A stretch of 64,000 nt of DNA from Caldifarciminota bacterium (GCA_027038175.1 JALVYB010000005.1:1-64000); one strand, 5' to 3'. Shown: positions 53,928 to 62,880, counted from the first letter of the stretch. Notes: a model not told the origin generated them from the letters alone. Made by a program: numbers and translations.

Positions 53928-56900
53928 ATTTCTTGGAAAAGATGAAAAATAGGAAGTTTGTTAAATTAAAGCTTAGCGACATAAGGTATGAATATGATAG
54001 GGTGCTTCAAAACCCTATCACAGTGATTTTAGGAAGTCCTGGAAGTGGTAAAACTACTTTGATGAAGTATATGCAACGAGAATTCGACGGCGTTTTTTAT
54101 TCAGTTAAAGATTTTATGGATTTGTATAATGAGGAGGAGATATCTCAAAAATTGAAAGAAAGGCAGAAAGATGTTTTGCTTCTGGATGGTTTTGATGAAT
54201 ACAGAATTTTCAACTCCGATAAAATTTTCATAATGAGAAAGTTCGCCAAGAAAATTGACGATATAAGAAAGTGGGTTCCAAATTTAAAGGTAATAATAAC
54301 ATGTAGAGAGTTAGATTGGTACGGTGATACTGATGAAGGTTCTTTGAGTGAGATACTACAAATAGAGCCTGTAGTTTATAGAATAGAGCCATTGGATGAT
54401 GAAGTTTTAGAGGCTTTTTTGGACAATTTTAAAGGTGAAATTAGAAACTTAAACGAGTTTAAACATAAGTTTTATGTAAAGGGTTTTCTGTCTACACCGC
54501 AACTTTTTATGATTTCTAAGGAACTACAGCATGCGGAGGTGGAAAATAAGATAGATTTGTATCGCAAATTTATTCTAAATGCTATTGAGGAAATGAACAA
54601 ATATCACAAAGAGATTGAAGTGAAAAAGAGTAATGAAGAAATCTTGGAGCATTTAGGATACATGGCGTATTTCTATATGTTTTCGAATATCGATAAGTTT
54701 GATGTTGAGGTTTTGAAAGAAATAGCCAGTTCACTCTATAGCATAGATGTTTTGGAAAAGTTATTGAAGACAAAACTTTTTGAAGATGGACAATTCATTC
54801 ATAGAACATTTGCAGAGTTTTTATGCGCTTATTTTTTTAACGAGTTATTAAAAAAAGAGAAATTGCCGAGGGCATTGATAAAAAGTAGATTCATTAATGG
54901 TAACTACGTGTATGCGGATCTAAGAGGAACTTTTGCATGGCTTTGTTCCATAAGTAATGATATGTATTTCATTGAACTGGATCCTTTTTACCAGTTAATT
55001 TATGGAGAAAATAATCATTTTAGTGTAGATTATAAAAAAAGAGTCTTAAAGGCTATAAAAAGATACTCTATAAAAGTAAATCCTTATTTTGTTAATACAA
55101 AAAGTTATTCTTTAGGGTATAAACTTAGGCACTTTTATAGCCCTGAATTAGACGGATTTATTAAGCAAGAGTTAGAAGAAGCGAAAAAGTTGAAAAACCA
55201 CTATATTTTGGTTTATGAAATGTTATTGGTAGCAAATAAAGAGTATATATCACAAAATTTAAAGGAGTATATATTTGACAAACTAAAGGAAGACTATTTT
55301 TCTGATGATTTTAAAATAAAAATGATACGTTATATTTTAGATGTGGAGCATCTTTTGGAAATCTTTGACTTAGTGAAAGAGGATGCGATTAAGGATGATG
55401 ACAATAGAATAAAGATATCTTTGCTGGAGCGTCTTTTCCCGCAACATATTTCTATAGAAGAAATGGTGAGTGTTTTGAAGAAGTGCGAGCCTACTAATTT
55501 AATAGATCTATGTTACTTTTTATATAGGTGTCCAGAGAATAAAGTGAAAACGATGGTTTTGTTATTAGAGAGGGAAGTTATGCCTGGAAAAAGAGATTCC
55601 CTCGCATTTCCGTATTATTGTATAAAAGATTTCTTGTCTGGGTTTTATTATAAACTATTAAATTCTTATAATGGTAAGAATGAGAAGGAAATCTATGAAT
55701 TTCTTAGAGAAGTTAGGAATTATTACGCGGAGTACGAAAGAATAGAGGTTAAACATGATTTTTATTCTGCTGAAAGTGTTAAGGAATTGAACTATACAAA
55801 GAAGAAAGAGTTATCAAACAAAATGTTCAGGTTATACTTTGAAGAATTATTTAAAAATGAAAAAGTGATGGGAGATATAATTCTGAAGATAGTGAGATTC
55901 TGGCATTTTTATCCTGTTCCTCCACCAACCAATATTTCACAGCTTATCATAGGAAAGTTGGAGGATGGTGTAACTGATGAAATGTTGAAGAGGGATCTCT
56001 TTTATGCCGCAATGAAATTTTGGAAAACAAGTGAAAACCTTGAGGAAACCTTCAACCCATTGGCTAAAAAATTCGGATTTGAGAATTTGTTTGAAAATTT
56101 TAAGGAATCTATGAAGGCAGAAAGCTCGAAAAATGGAATAATGGCACATGAAAGAAGAGTGACAGAAAAGATAAAAAATATAATTAACAGAAATGAAATG
56201 GTCTTTAAGAATATATCAAAGGAAGATTTCTTAAGTGATTTTAATTTAATATTTTATGTGACTCGTTTAATATATTTTAAGAGGGATATAAAAGAGTATT
56301 TTACAGAAGAAACATTTGAGAAGATTAAAGGGTACTTGAAAGATTTTGTTTATGAAAACATGTATGACCAAGAAATTTCATTAAAGCAACTTGTGAATAA
56401 TCTTGATAAGGTTAGGAACATTGATATAGTTCTGTTCACATCTCTAACACTAAATGAAGATTATAATAGTATAATCGAAAAGGTAAACGAAGAGAAAATT
56501 AAGTACTTGTATATTATTACTATAGATGCTAATCGTGTCTCTAATGCTATCAGAAACGAGCGATTTGTAAAGTTCTTAGAAAATGAGCATGGAGAATTGG
56601 TAAAAGGGGCATTATTAGATGTTTTACGTTATGTGGATTCTGAAATATTTGATGTTGCTAAAGAAAAACTAATGGAATCGAATGTTGAGAAATTAAAAAA
56701 CATTATTTATCCACTATTTGCTAAAAACGATAAGGAAAATTTAGTTAATTCTATACTTAAATCATATAAATTTGAACTATCTATAGAAGAACTTAGACAA
56801 TTAGATCAAGTAAATTCTACTGATTTGCTGAAATTAATGTTGAAATTCTTGGAAGGTAAAGAGATATTAAATGAAGAGGAATTATCTAAGTTCTATCTTC

Positions 56901-57742
56901 AGTTTTTAGAAGAATTAACTTCCGGAGATATTTCTTATGCTAAAGAAGCCTTCGATTTGATGAGTGATAATGAGAAGTTATTTCTCTCTTATAATTTTAT
57001 GAAAGTATTCAGTGATGAAAAGAGGTTGCCGCTTAAAAGTGGTTTTTTGTCTGCTTTAGATAGAACAAGAGAGTTTGTGAGATTCAATTTATTGGAAATG
57101 TTAGATCATAATTTGCTAGAGCGCTTATTAGAGAAGGATATCTCGGATTACTGGAAAAGGCGTATAAGATCGGCAATTGCAGAGAAAAAAGAAGGAGAAG
57201 AGCCAGAAAGATTTCAAATAAAGCAACTTAAAGCCTTTATAGAAAATAATGGAATCTTAAGCGAAAAAGATTTCTTTGAGTTGGTTTTACTTGATTTGAA
57301 TGATTTAAAAAAGAGAATTGAAGAGAATGAAAATAATGAAAAAAAGATGTTTTGGAAGGATGAGTACCAGCGTAAGCATAAAAAAGAAGAGGTTTGCAGA
57401 GATGCGTTAGTAAATCTATGGACTTCTTCTCCATATGGTAAAAACAGGGAGGTTAACATAGCGGACAACAGGACAGATATAGAGGTTTTTCATAAACTGA
57501 AAAATTGGAAAGTTAGGATAGAATGTAAGGTGGATAAAAATCAGGACTTGTTTAAAGCAGTTAAGAAACAGTTGATTGAAAAATATTTAGAAAATAGAGC
57601 TGCGAATTATGGAATATATTTAGTATTCTATTTCGGAGAAAGTAAAGAATCTATTAAAGATTTGGAGTCAAAGATAAAGAAAAATATCCCCAGTTCCTGG
57701 CTGGACAAAGTAGAGGTAAGGTTTATTGATTTACGGTTATAA
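53924..57742 (+). CDS. NACHT-type STAND NTPase with C-terminal PD-(D/E)XK nuclease (putative defence)
   Basis: The 1272-residue protein has an N-terminal NACHT-like ATPase: Walker A at 37-44 (GSPGSGKT), Walker B at 84-92 (VLLLDGFDE, the NACHT DGxDE form), the sensor Arg in IITCRE (Arg128) and the winged-helix-like HRTFAEFLCAYFF. A helical repeat region of about 800 residues follows and probably senses the trigger. The last 100 residues are a PD-(D/E)XK nuclease: Asp1185 (RTDIEV), Glu1200-x-Lys1202 (IECKVD), Gln1216, then YGIYLVFYFG. Most defence STANDs carry the effector at the N-terminus, so this order is unusual. It begins inside the stop of the cyclase-like gene. Base composition is clearly more AT-rich than the flanks. 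Confidence 0.75.
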   Translation: MNFLEKMKNRKFVKLKLSDIRYEYDRVLQNPITVILGSPGSGKTTLMKYMQREFDGVFYSVKDFMDLYNEEEISQKLKERQKDVLLLDGFDEYRIFNSDKIFIMRKFAKKIDDIRKWVPNLKVIITCRELDWYGDTDEGSLSEILQIEPVVYRIEPLDDEVLEAFLDNFKGEIRNLNEFKHKFYVKGFLSTPQLFMISKELQHAEVENKIDLYRKFILNAIEEMNKYHKEIEVKKSNEEILEHLGYMAYFYMFSNIDKFDVEVLKEIASSLYSIDVLEKLLKTKLFEDGQFIHRTFAEFLCAYFFNELLKKEKLPRALIKSRFINGNYVYADLRGTFAWLCSISNDMYFIELDPFYQLIYGENNHFSVDYKKRVLKAIKRYSIKVNPYFVNTKSYSLGYKLRHFYSPELDGFIKQELEEAKKLKNHYILVYEMLLVANKEYISQNLKEYIFDKLKEDYFSDDFKIKMIRYILDVEHLLEIFDLVKEDAIKDDDNRIKISLLERLFPQHISIEEMVSVLKKCEPTNLIDLCYFLYRCPENKVKTMVLLLEREVMPGKRDSLAFPYYCIKDFLSGFYYKLLNSYNGKNEKEIYEFLREVRNYYAEYERIEVKHDFYSAESVKELNYTKKKELSNKMFRLYFEELFKNEKVMGDIILKIVRFWHFYPVPPPTNISQLIIGKLEDGVTDEMLKRDLFYAAMKFWKTSENLEETFNPLAKKFGFENLFENFKESMKAESSKNGIMAHERRVTEKIKNIINRNEMVFKNISKEDFLSDFNLIFYVTRLIYFKRDIKEYFTEETFEKIKGYLKDFVYENMYDQEISLKQLVNNLDKVRNIDIVLFTSLTLNEDYNSIIEKVNEEKIKYLYIITIDANRVSNAIRNERFVKFLENEHGELVKGALLDVLRYVDSEIFDVAKEKLMESNVEKLKNIIYPLFAKNDKENLVNSILKSYKFELSIEELRQLDQVNSTDLLKLMLKFLEGKEILNEEELSKFYLQFLEELTSGDISYAKEAFDLMSDNEKLFLSYNFMKVFSDEKRLPLKSGFLSALDRTREFVRFNLLEMLDHNLLERLLEKDISDYWKRRIRSAIAEKKEGEEPERFQIKQLKAFIENNGILSEKDFFELVLLDLNDLKKRIEENENNEKKMFWKDEYQRKHKKEEVCRDALVNLWTSSPYGKNREVNIADNRTDIEVFHKLKNWKVRIECKVDKNQDLFKAVKKQLIEKYLENRAANYGIYLVFYFGESKESIKDLESKIKKNIPSSWLDKVEVRFIDLRL

Positions 57743-57756
57743 AAGAAAGAAGGTTT

Positions 57757-57816
57757 ATGATTCATCTTGGGGATTTTGAAGTTAAGAATTACTATCAAAG
57801 CAAGGAGATACTGTAA
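57757..57816 (+). other. Possible 19-codon small ORF after the NACHT gene
   Basis: ATG 57757 to TAA 57814-57816, preceded by AAGAAGG three bases upstream. The 19-residue product (MIHLGDFEVKNYYQSKEIL) has no known match that I recognise. It may be a small gene of the locus, a decayed end of a larger one, or chance. The rest of 57743-57896 shows nothing recognisable. Confidence 0.2.
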
Positions 57817-57896
57817 GTTCTTGAGGGTCGGGGTGAATATAGTGTATAAGAAGTTTTAGATGAGTAAGTCTAAGATGAAGTTTGCATAACTTTAAA

Positions 57897-57920
57897 CAAA
57901 AAAGGGCGGCGAAGCCGCCC
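57897..57920 (-). terminator. Rho-independent terminator of the DUF4476 gene
   Basis: On the minus strand: GGGCGGC-TTC-GCCGCCC stem-loop followed by TTTTTT. Strong for leftward transcription; on the plus strand it lacks a T-tract but may still attenuate read-through from the NACHT gene. Confidence 0.88.
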
Positions 57921-57934
57921 ACACATTATTATTT

Positions 57935-58594
57935 TCAATTATTACTCTCAATAATTTCCCTTATCTTTTTCTTAGAGTCACTAAAAGTTACTTTTGAGAG
58001 GAGCTTGTGAGAGTTTTCAGGGTCTACTACGTGTGGATACACTATTCTTACGGCTTTGACCCTGTCTTCATCCATGTCAAATTTATCCATTATCTGGCAA
58101 AGCTGGTCGACGGTAAAATTATTTGTTTTTACGGCTGTTTTCAAGATGTCCAACTTGTTGTCTGAAAAACTCTCATCTTCAAGTTCGCTGAGAAGGGATG
58201 AAAAACTCGCCGCATCCATGGGCGTAACATCGTATCCCGAATTGTCCTGGCTTTCATCTTCAACATTAACATTGACCTGTGCTGAAAACCCAATCCGGTA
58301 GAGAAGATTTATAAGGTCTTCCATTTCATCAAGCACTGCCATTGCCTCTTTCCTATCTTTGCGAGAATAAAGTTTTGAGATATACTCGTTTCTGAGCTCT
58401 CTTATGTCTCTGATGAGTCGTTCTCTTATGTTGTCAGGCTCTGACAGTAAAGTAGGGGAGACAGATTCGTCCTTGCTACTTATACGTACGGAGAATGTTC
58501 CTTCTTTGGTTTTTACCTCTAATTTGCTCTCCTGAGCATATAGAGACACTGCTATCAGGAGCGCTACTGGCAGTATTGTATACAACTTTCTCAT
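57935..58594 (-). CDS. Secreted DUF4476-domain protein
   Basis: The 219-residue protein has a signal peptide (MRKLYTILPVALLIAVSLYA) and a helical middle. The C-terminal helical domain of about 90 residues has the DUF4476 pattern: FSSLLSELEDESFSDNKLDI, then NNFTVDQLCQIMDKFDMD and IVYPHVVDPENSHKLL. This domain is frequent in Bacteroidota secreted proteins; its function is unknown. AAGGAGG precedes the ATG and a TATAAT lies at 58629-58624 with a weak -35. A strong terminator follows. Confidence 0.75.
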   Translation of the reverse strand: MRKLYTILPVALLIAVSLYAQESKLEVKTKEGTFSVRISSKDESVSPTLLSEPDNIRERLIRDIRELRNEYISKLYSRKDRKEAMAVLDEMEDLINLLYRIGFSAQVNVNVEDESQDNSGYDVTPMDAASFSSLLSELEDESFSDNKLDILKTAVKTNNFTVDQLCQIMDKFDMDEDRVKAVRIVYPHVVDPENSHKLLSKVTFSDSKKKIREIIESNN

Positions 58595-58623
58595 TTTACC
58601 CTCCTTTTTTATCGTTTAGTACA

Positions 58624-58629
58624 ATTATA
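58624..58629 (-). promoter_or_regulatory. -10 element of the DUF4476 gene
   Basis: A perfect TATAAT on the minus strand about 30 bases before the ATG at 58594, inside a short inverted repeat ACAATT/AATTGT. The -35 (TTCTTT, 17-base spacer) is weak. The remaining gap up to 58741 holds nothing else I can recognise. Confidence 0.45.
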
Positions 58630-58741
58630 ATGCCAGAATTGTGATAAAAGAAGCACAAAAAATGTGCATGTTGCTGAAAGGAATGCACGAAATCGCGTCA
58701 CTATGAAAACGCAGTTTTTCAGCATAGAAGAGGGTAAGAGT

Positions 58742-60088
58742 TTATATGAGTTTTTTAAGTTTCAGAAGAAATACCCCGAGAAATGAGGCAAGTATATTCC
58801 CTGTTAGAATCCCTCCCCATATACCGTGTAATCCAAGACCGAGTAAAAGTGAGTAAATCGCGGCAAATGGGTAGGATATAATCAGAACCCTGAACAGAGT
58901 GAGGGCAAGGCCATAAATTGCCTTTCCAATACCATTAAAAGTTCCTACCGAAAACATGGATATGGGCATAAAAACAAAACCAAAAGAGGTAATTCTGAGG
59001 TAAGCAGTGATTTCAGAAACAAGCGGTTTCATACTTATATCGTGTGCGAATATGCTTCCTATTTGTTTCGCAAAGATGAAAATAAAGAGAGCAATAAAAG
59101 TTTCCATGAAGACCCCTGTTTTCCAGGCGTGTATTATTGTTCGTTTGAGCATGTCCTTCCTCTTTGCACCATACCACGCACCGGTAAGTGTTATAACTGC
59201 TGCCTGTATCCCGAGTGCGGGTAAAACTGCAAGGGAGTTAATGCGACTTCCTGCGATGTATACAGCCACTCCACCAGGGCCATAGACTTTCTGGATAAGC
59301 ATGTTAAATGCAAATACACCGAGAGACATGGAAAGCATTGACAGTGATGATGGAATCCCAACTTTAAGAATTTCGATTGAAATTGCGGGATTTAAATTTA
59401 GTCTTTTCCAGCATGGTCTTATGTATGAACTTTTTTCTTTAAAAATCCAGTAGGATAGGGGGATAATAGTGAGTGAACGGGAAAAGATGGTTGCAAAAGC
59501 AGCACCCCCAATTCCCATTTTGAATCCAAATATAAACAAAGGATCAAAGAATACGTTGAGTATGGAACCTGCTGCAAGTGCCATCATGCTCCTTTTCATA
59601 TCACCCTCAGCCCTCAAGACAAAAGCAAGAAGAGATGAGACAAATAAAAAGGGTGCTCCAATAAAAATAATCCTGGCGTATCGCGTTGCATTTGTGCCGG
59701 CTTCACCGGGAGAAAGTCCTGTAAATATAGGTTTTGCAAAGATAAAAAGAATTGCCCCGAAAAAAATACCCAGTACTATACTCAAACTTAAACCAACAGT
59801 TGCACCTTTGTCGGCTTTTTCCTTTTCTCCTGAACCTATTTTTCTTGATAAGAGAGAGTTTGTTCCAACCCCTACACCATTAGCAATAGCAATAAGAGAA
59901 AAGGCAAAGGGCATCGCAAGACCAATGCCTGAGAGGGCAAATTTGGAGTTTTTTAACATAGACACCCAGAATGCATCCATAAAGTTATAAAGGGTCTGAA
60001 AGCCGTTGGCTAAAATAACGGGGAGAGCAAGTTTTAATAATACTTTCTCCGGGTCTTTAAATAGCCTCTCAACTGACCTTTTCTGCAT
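58742..60088 (-). CDS. MATE family efflux transporter
   Basis: The 448-residue membrane protein has 12 helices in two homologous halves, with MATE features: ILKLALPVILANGFQTLYNFMDAFWV-type opening (in two parts: LALPVILANGF and YNFMDAFWV), GVGVGTNSLLSRKIGSGE, and LRAEGDMKRSMMALAAGSI. MATE proteins export cationic compounds using Na+ or H+. A TATACT lies seven bases before the ATG (60101-60096) and no Shine-Dalgarno is visible, so the message is likely leaderless. Confidence 0.88.
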   Translation of the reverse strand: MQKRSVERLFKDPEKVLLKLALPVILANGFQTLYNFMDAFWVSMLKNSKFALSGIGLAMPFAFSLIAIANGVGVGTNSLLSRKIGSGEKEKADKGATVGLSLSIVLGIFFGAILFIFAKPIFTGLSPGEAGTNATRYARIIFIGAPFLFVSSLLAFVLRAEGDMKRSMMALAAGSILNVFFDPLFIFGFKMGIGGAAFATIFSRSLTIIPLSYWIFKEKSSYIRPCWKRLNLNPAISIEILKVGIPSSLSMLSMSLGVFAFNMLIQKVYGPGGVAVYIAGSRINSLAVLPALGIQAAVITLTGAWYGAKRKDMLKRTIIHAWKTGVFMETFIALFIFIFAKQIGSIFAHDISMKPLVSEITAYLRITSFGFVFMPISMFSVGTFNGIGKAIYGLALTLFRVLIISYPFAAIYSLLLGLGLHGIWGGILTGNILASFLGVFLLKLKKLI

Positions 60089-60095
60089 TTCTAAA

Positions 60096-60101
60096 AGTAT
60101 A
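60096..60101 (-). promoter_or_regulatory. -10 element of the MATE gene (leaderless)
   Basis: TATACT on the minus strand, seven bases upstream of the ATG at 60088. The best -35 is TGTGAT with a 17-base spacer, a weak match. Confidence 0.4.
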
Positions 60102-60158
60102 AAGGGATTTATATAGGTATCACATTTTTATTATCCCCTGTCCAACCACCCCTTCTTA

Positions 60159-61868
60159 TTACTTTATAAGAATCGACTTTCTCTTGAGAAGTTTTTCTCC
60201 ATCTTTTAGAATTATGTAATATACTCCGTTGTGTGATAGAGGTATGGAAAGTTCATGCATACCTGGCGGTAAACTGGAAAAGCGTTTTATAACCCTACCT
60301 TCTGAAGATAATACCAAGAGTTCATTTTTTCTGGACAGAGTATTCAGGGTTATAAATAATTTTCCTTTTAGAGAAGAAAGTTTTAAGAAAGAAGGCTTGT
60401 TATTCTGTGAGCCGTTATCTGAGATTTGCGCCATTGGGTTTACATAAATAGATTTTGATAATGTATTGTTGCTGGTGTCTATGTCGGATGTAAGTATGGC
60501 AACCTGCAGATTTGCAGACCTCAGGAGAAAATCTGGAGTCCATGGTGAAAATACTATATTTTGCTGTGATGAATCGGGAATACCGGTTACTGTCAGTGTA
60601 TCAGTGTAAACAATTACATTGTCTGTATCGATTGTTGCAATAACGGTAATATCTATTGAATCTTCGTACGAGGCGTTGAAGATAGTGGCTGTGGGAACAT
60701 ACGTACTATCAAAGTATGCAGTGTCAGGTGATGTTATTGCAGTTATTTGTGCGTCAATATTCTTTGAGTACGTTATGAATAACAGGTCATATAAAACGTT
60801 GCCTGGTGGTATGAAATGCCCTCCCAGGATAATATTTTGATTTTCATCTACACAAAGACCCATTGCCTGTTCTGTGGTTGGACTTCTGTCGATGATACTT
60901 GACCAGACTCTATCACCGGAGGGGCTGAGTTTGAAAACAAACATGTCGTAGCTATTATTCATGTCGTTGCTAAATCCGGCTACGTATATATTGCTTCCAT
61001 CTGTTGCTATTTTCCTTGCATCAGTATTGTTAAGTGCAAATGTGTCCACCCATAACAGATCTCCGTCCGTGTTGTACTTGGTGGTTAGGATTTGATTCTG
61101 GTAGTTGATACTGGAATAACCCGTAACAGCAGGATTTCCAGCATTATCTACCACAAGTCCGAATACAAAGTCGTGATTTCCATTGTCAATGGTATCGGTC
61201 CACATTATATTACCCGATGTGTCCATTTTTATGACAATTCGGTCGAAGTTTCCGCCAATATAGGAATATCCGCCTATAAAAATTTCATCATTTGCATTTA
61301 CGCCCACTGCTGTACCGTAGTCCCAGCTACCAAAGTCTATTGTATCAACAAGGAGAACATTTAAATCCGGATCAAGTCTGGCAATAATTAAGTCGTAATC
61401 AGAGTCTGATGGATGTTGAACTAAACCATAACCCAGTGCATAGATATTCCCGGATATATCCTTTTCTATACTGTAGAATTCTCCCTGCTGGTCTAATGGG
61501 ATAGCATACCCGCTCAAAAAGTTTCCGAGTGTATCGTATTTTGCAGTATAAAGACTTGTCCCTGCTGTATCCTGCACGGAGCCAGCTATGTATATGCTGT
61601 TATTTGCTAATACAAGGGCTTTTGGATTAAAACCAGTCTGCAGTGTAGTTGTCCACTCAATTGCATTATTATTGTCCAGTTTTAGAAGTGCCGTGTATGG
61701 TATGGTTCCTATTACATATTTGTTTGATGAATTGTCTACCACCATATCCTGAATCATTTCACTTTGCCCCATGTCCAGTGTATCTTCCTGCGTGTTTATA
61801 TACATCTGAGCCTTTAGAGTGGAGATGAATACAAAAAGTATAGCCATCACATACACATATTTTGACAT
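60159..61868 (-). CDS. Secreted beta-propeller-like protein with CARDB-like and C-terminal sorting domain
   Basis: The 569-residue protein has a signal peptide (about 1-20), then about 350 residues of repeats of the SBBP/beta-propeller kind, with recurring patterns like GNIMWTDTIDNGNHDFV and NAGNPAVTGYSS. A CARDB-like beta-sandwich (about 375-480) follows. The last 75 residues resemble the type IX (Por) type A sorting domain: ELLVLSSEGRVIKRF, GMHELSIPL and GVYYIILKDGEKLLKRK. It is likely exported and surface-attached or secreted. Function unknown. AAGGAGGGG precedes the ATG. Confidence 0.65.
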   Translation of the reverse strand: MSKYVYVMAILFVFISTLKAQMYINTQEDTLDMGQSEMIQDMVVDNSSNKYVIGTIPYTALLKLDNNNAIEWTTTLQTGFNPKALVLANNSIYIAGSVQDTAGTSLYTAKYDTLGNFLSGYAIPLDQQGEFYSIEKDISGNIYALGYGLVQHPSDSDYDLIIARLDPDLNVLLVDTIDFGSWDYGTAVGVNANDEIFIGGYSYIGGNFDRIVIKMDTSGNIMWTDTIDNGNHDFVFGLVVDNAGNPAVTGYSSINYQNQILTTKYNTDGDLLWVDTFALNNTDARKIATDGSNIYVAGFSNDMNNSYDMFVFKLSPSGDRVWSSIIDRSPTTEQAMGLCVDENQNIILGGHFIPPGNVLYDLLFITYSKNIDAQITAITSPDTAYFDSTYVPTATIFNASYEDSIDITVIATIDTDNVIVYTDTLTVTGIPDSSQQNIVFSPWTPDFLLRSANLQVAILTSDIDTSNNTLSKSIYVNPMAQISDNGSQNNKPSFLKLSSLKGKLFITLNTLSRKNELLVLSSEGRVIKRFSSLPPGMHELSIPLSHNGVYYIILKDGEKLLKRKSILIK

Positions 61869-61931
61869 ATTACCCCTCCTTTTTTGATGAAAGAATCCTT
61901 ATTGGGAAAAATGAGGAATTCTTTCGTGCAA

Positions 61932-61960
61932 ATTTTAAGTTAAGTTTAGTGAATATGCAA
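61932..61960 (-). promoter_or_regulatory. Promoter of the sorting-domain protein gene
   Basis: Minus strand: TTGCAT (61960-61955), a 17-base spacer and TAAAAT (61937-61932). The leader of about 57 bases contains an imperfect hairpin at 61889-61925. Confidence 0.65.
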
Positions 61961-61980
61961 TAAATGATGAAGATAAGTTT

Positions 61981-62700
61981 TTATACTCTGTAAATCAAAG
62001 ACAGAAGTAGTACTCCCAGCACATTATTTGTGTAATGTATAATCCAGCCAGGCCAGAGGGATTGGTATTTTTCATTTATATAACTATTTATAATGCCGAC
62101 GAGAAATGGATATGTGAAAAACCAGAGTTTAAGAGACAATGAGAGACTTGTGCCATAATATATGGGAATAAAATGGGCAAGGCCGAAGAGAATACTCTGT
62201 GTAATAATTGCAAAATGTGGATTTAATGGTTTTAGAAATTTCAGGGAGTTTAATTTATATTGCACAAAACCTCTAAACCACAGTTCCTCAAGGAGTGTTC
62301 CGCTAAAGAATACAATAATCGCCAGATAAAAAGCATTGCTTTTTGCAAGATTTATGGCAGCAGAGCCCACAGTAATTTCACCATTGTAGCTCAAAAGTAG
62401 TTTAAACAGATTAAAAGCGAAGTGGTCAATGAGTGAAATTACTCCAAAAACGAGGAGTGCTATGCCAAGGACTGATTTTACATTTATCTTTCTTAGAGTG
62501 GCAAAATCAAGGCCGTAGTATATTAATGGGTCCTTTCCCCGTAAAAGTTCTATACCAAATGGAATCATAATCAGTATAAATACTAAAATTACCCCACCTA
62601 AGACATTTGACTTAGTGTATATATTTCCTATTATGCTGGCTATTATTGAGATAAAAAGAATAAGCCAGAACCAGAGTTTAGTATCTTTTCTGAAAGGCAT
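61981..62700 (-). CDS. CPBP family intramembrane metalloprotease (CAAX/Abi type)
   Basis: The 239-residue membrane protein has about seven helices and the CPBP/Abi motifs: the glutamate pair and Arg in GTLLEELWFRGFV (E-E-x3-R), the His in FGLAHF and a late Asn/His-containing helix HYTNNVLG. Family roles range from prenyl-protein processing to bacteriocin immunity and unknown envelope functions. Its promoter places the ATG only six bases after the -10 box, so a leaderless mRNA is expected. Confidence 0.8.
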   Translation of the reverse strand: MPFRKDTKLWFWLILFISIIASIIGNIYTKSNVLGGVILVFILIMIPFGIELLRGKDPLIYYGLDFATLRKINVKSVLGIALLVFGVISLIDHFAFNLFKLLLSYNGEITVGSAAINLAKSNAFYLAIIVFFSGTLLEELWFRGFVQYKLNSLKFLKPLNPHFAIITQSILFGLAHFIPIYYGTSLSLSLKLWFFTYPFLVGIINSYINEKYQSLWPGWIIHYTNNVLGVLLLSLIYRV

Positions 62701-62706
62701 TGGGAT

Positions 62707-62735
62707 AGTATAGTATGTTTTCAGAGTTCATGCAA
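62707..62735 (-). promoter_or_regulatory. Promoter of the CPBP protease gene (leaderless)
   Basis: Minus strand: TTGCAT (62735-62730), a 17-base spacer, TATACT (62712-62707), then six bases to the ATG at 62700. A clear example of the promoter-next-to-ATG arrangement. Confidence 0.7.
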
Positions 62736-62783
62736 ACCTGCACATAAACTTAATGTATGACGCTAAATGCTAAATCATTTATT

Positions 62784-62798
62784 CTTTAATATTTAAAG
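62784..62798. promoter_or_regulatory. 15-base palindrome upstream of the DUF4198 promoter
   Basis: CTTTAA-TAT-TTAAAG is a perfect inverted repeat 16 bases upstream of the -35 box at 62815. It is a possible operator in the divergent gap 62701-62880, or an AT-rich chance match. Confidence 0.25.
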
Positions 62799-62814
62799 TT
62801 TGAAATAGTTAAGT

Positions 62815-62843
62815 TTGACTTTTCAATCATAATAGCATATAAT
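62815..62843 (+). promoter_or_regulatory. Near-consensus promoter of the DUF4198 locus
   Basis: TTGACT (62815-62820), a 17-base spacer and a perfect TATAAT (62838-62843), the best match to consensus in the window. The predicted transcript start coincides with the four-codon ORF at 62851-62865. Confidence 0.8.
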
Positions 62844-62850
62844 ATTACGC

Positions 62851-62865
62851 ATGGAAAATAAATAA
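62851..62865 (+). other. Possible leaderless four-codon upstream ORF (MENK)
   Basis: ATG-GAA-AAT-AAA-TAA begins seven bases after the -10 box, at the place where leaderless genes start elsewhere in this window. It ends 15 bases before the main ATG. It may be a regulatory mini-ORF or chance. Confidence 0.2.
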
Positions 62866-62880
62866 TACGGAGGTGTGATT

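Noticed and set aside
57903-57930. Plus-strand terminator for the NACHT gene
   Set aside because: The hairpin lacks a T-tract on the plus strand; it is the terminator of the minus-strand DUF4476 gene.
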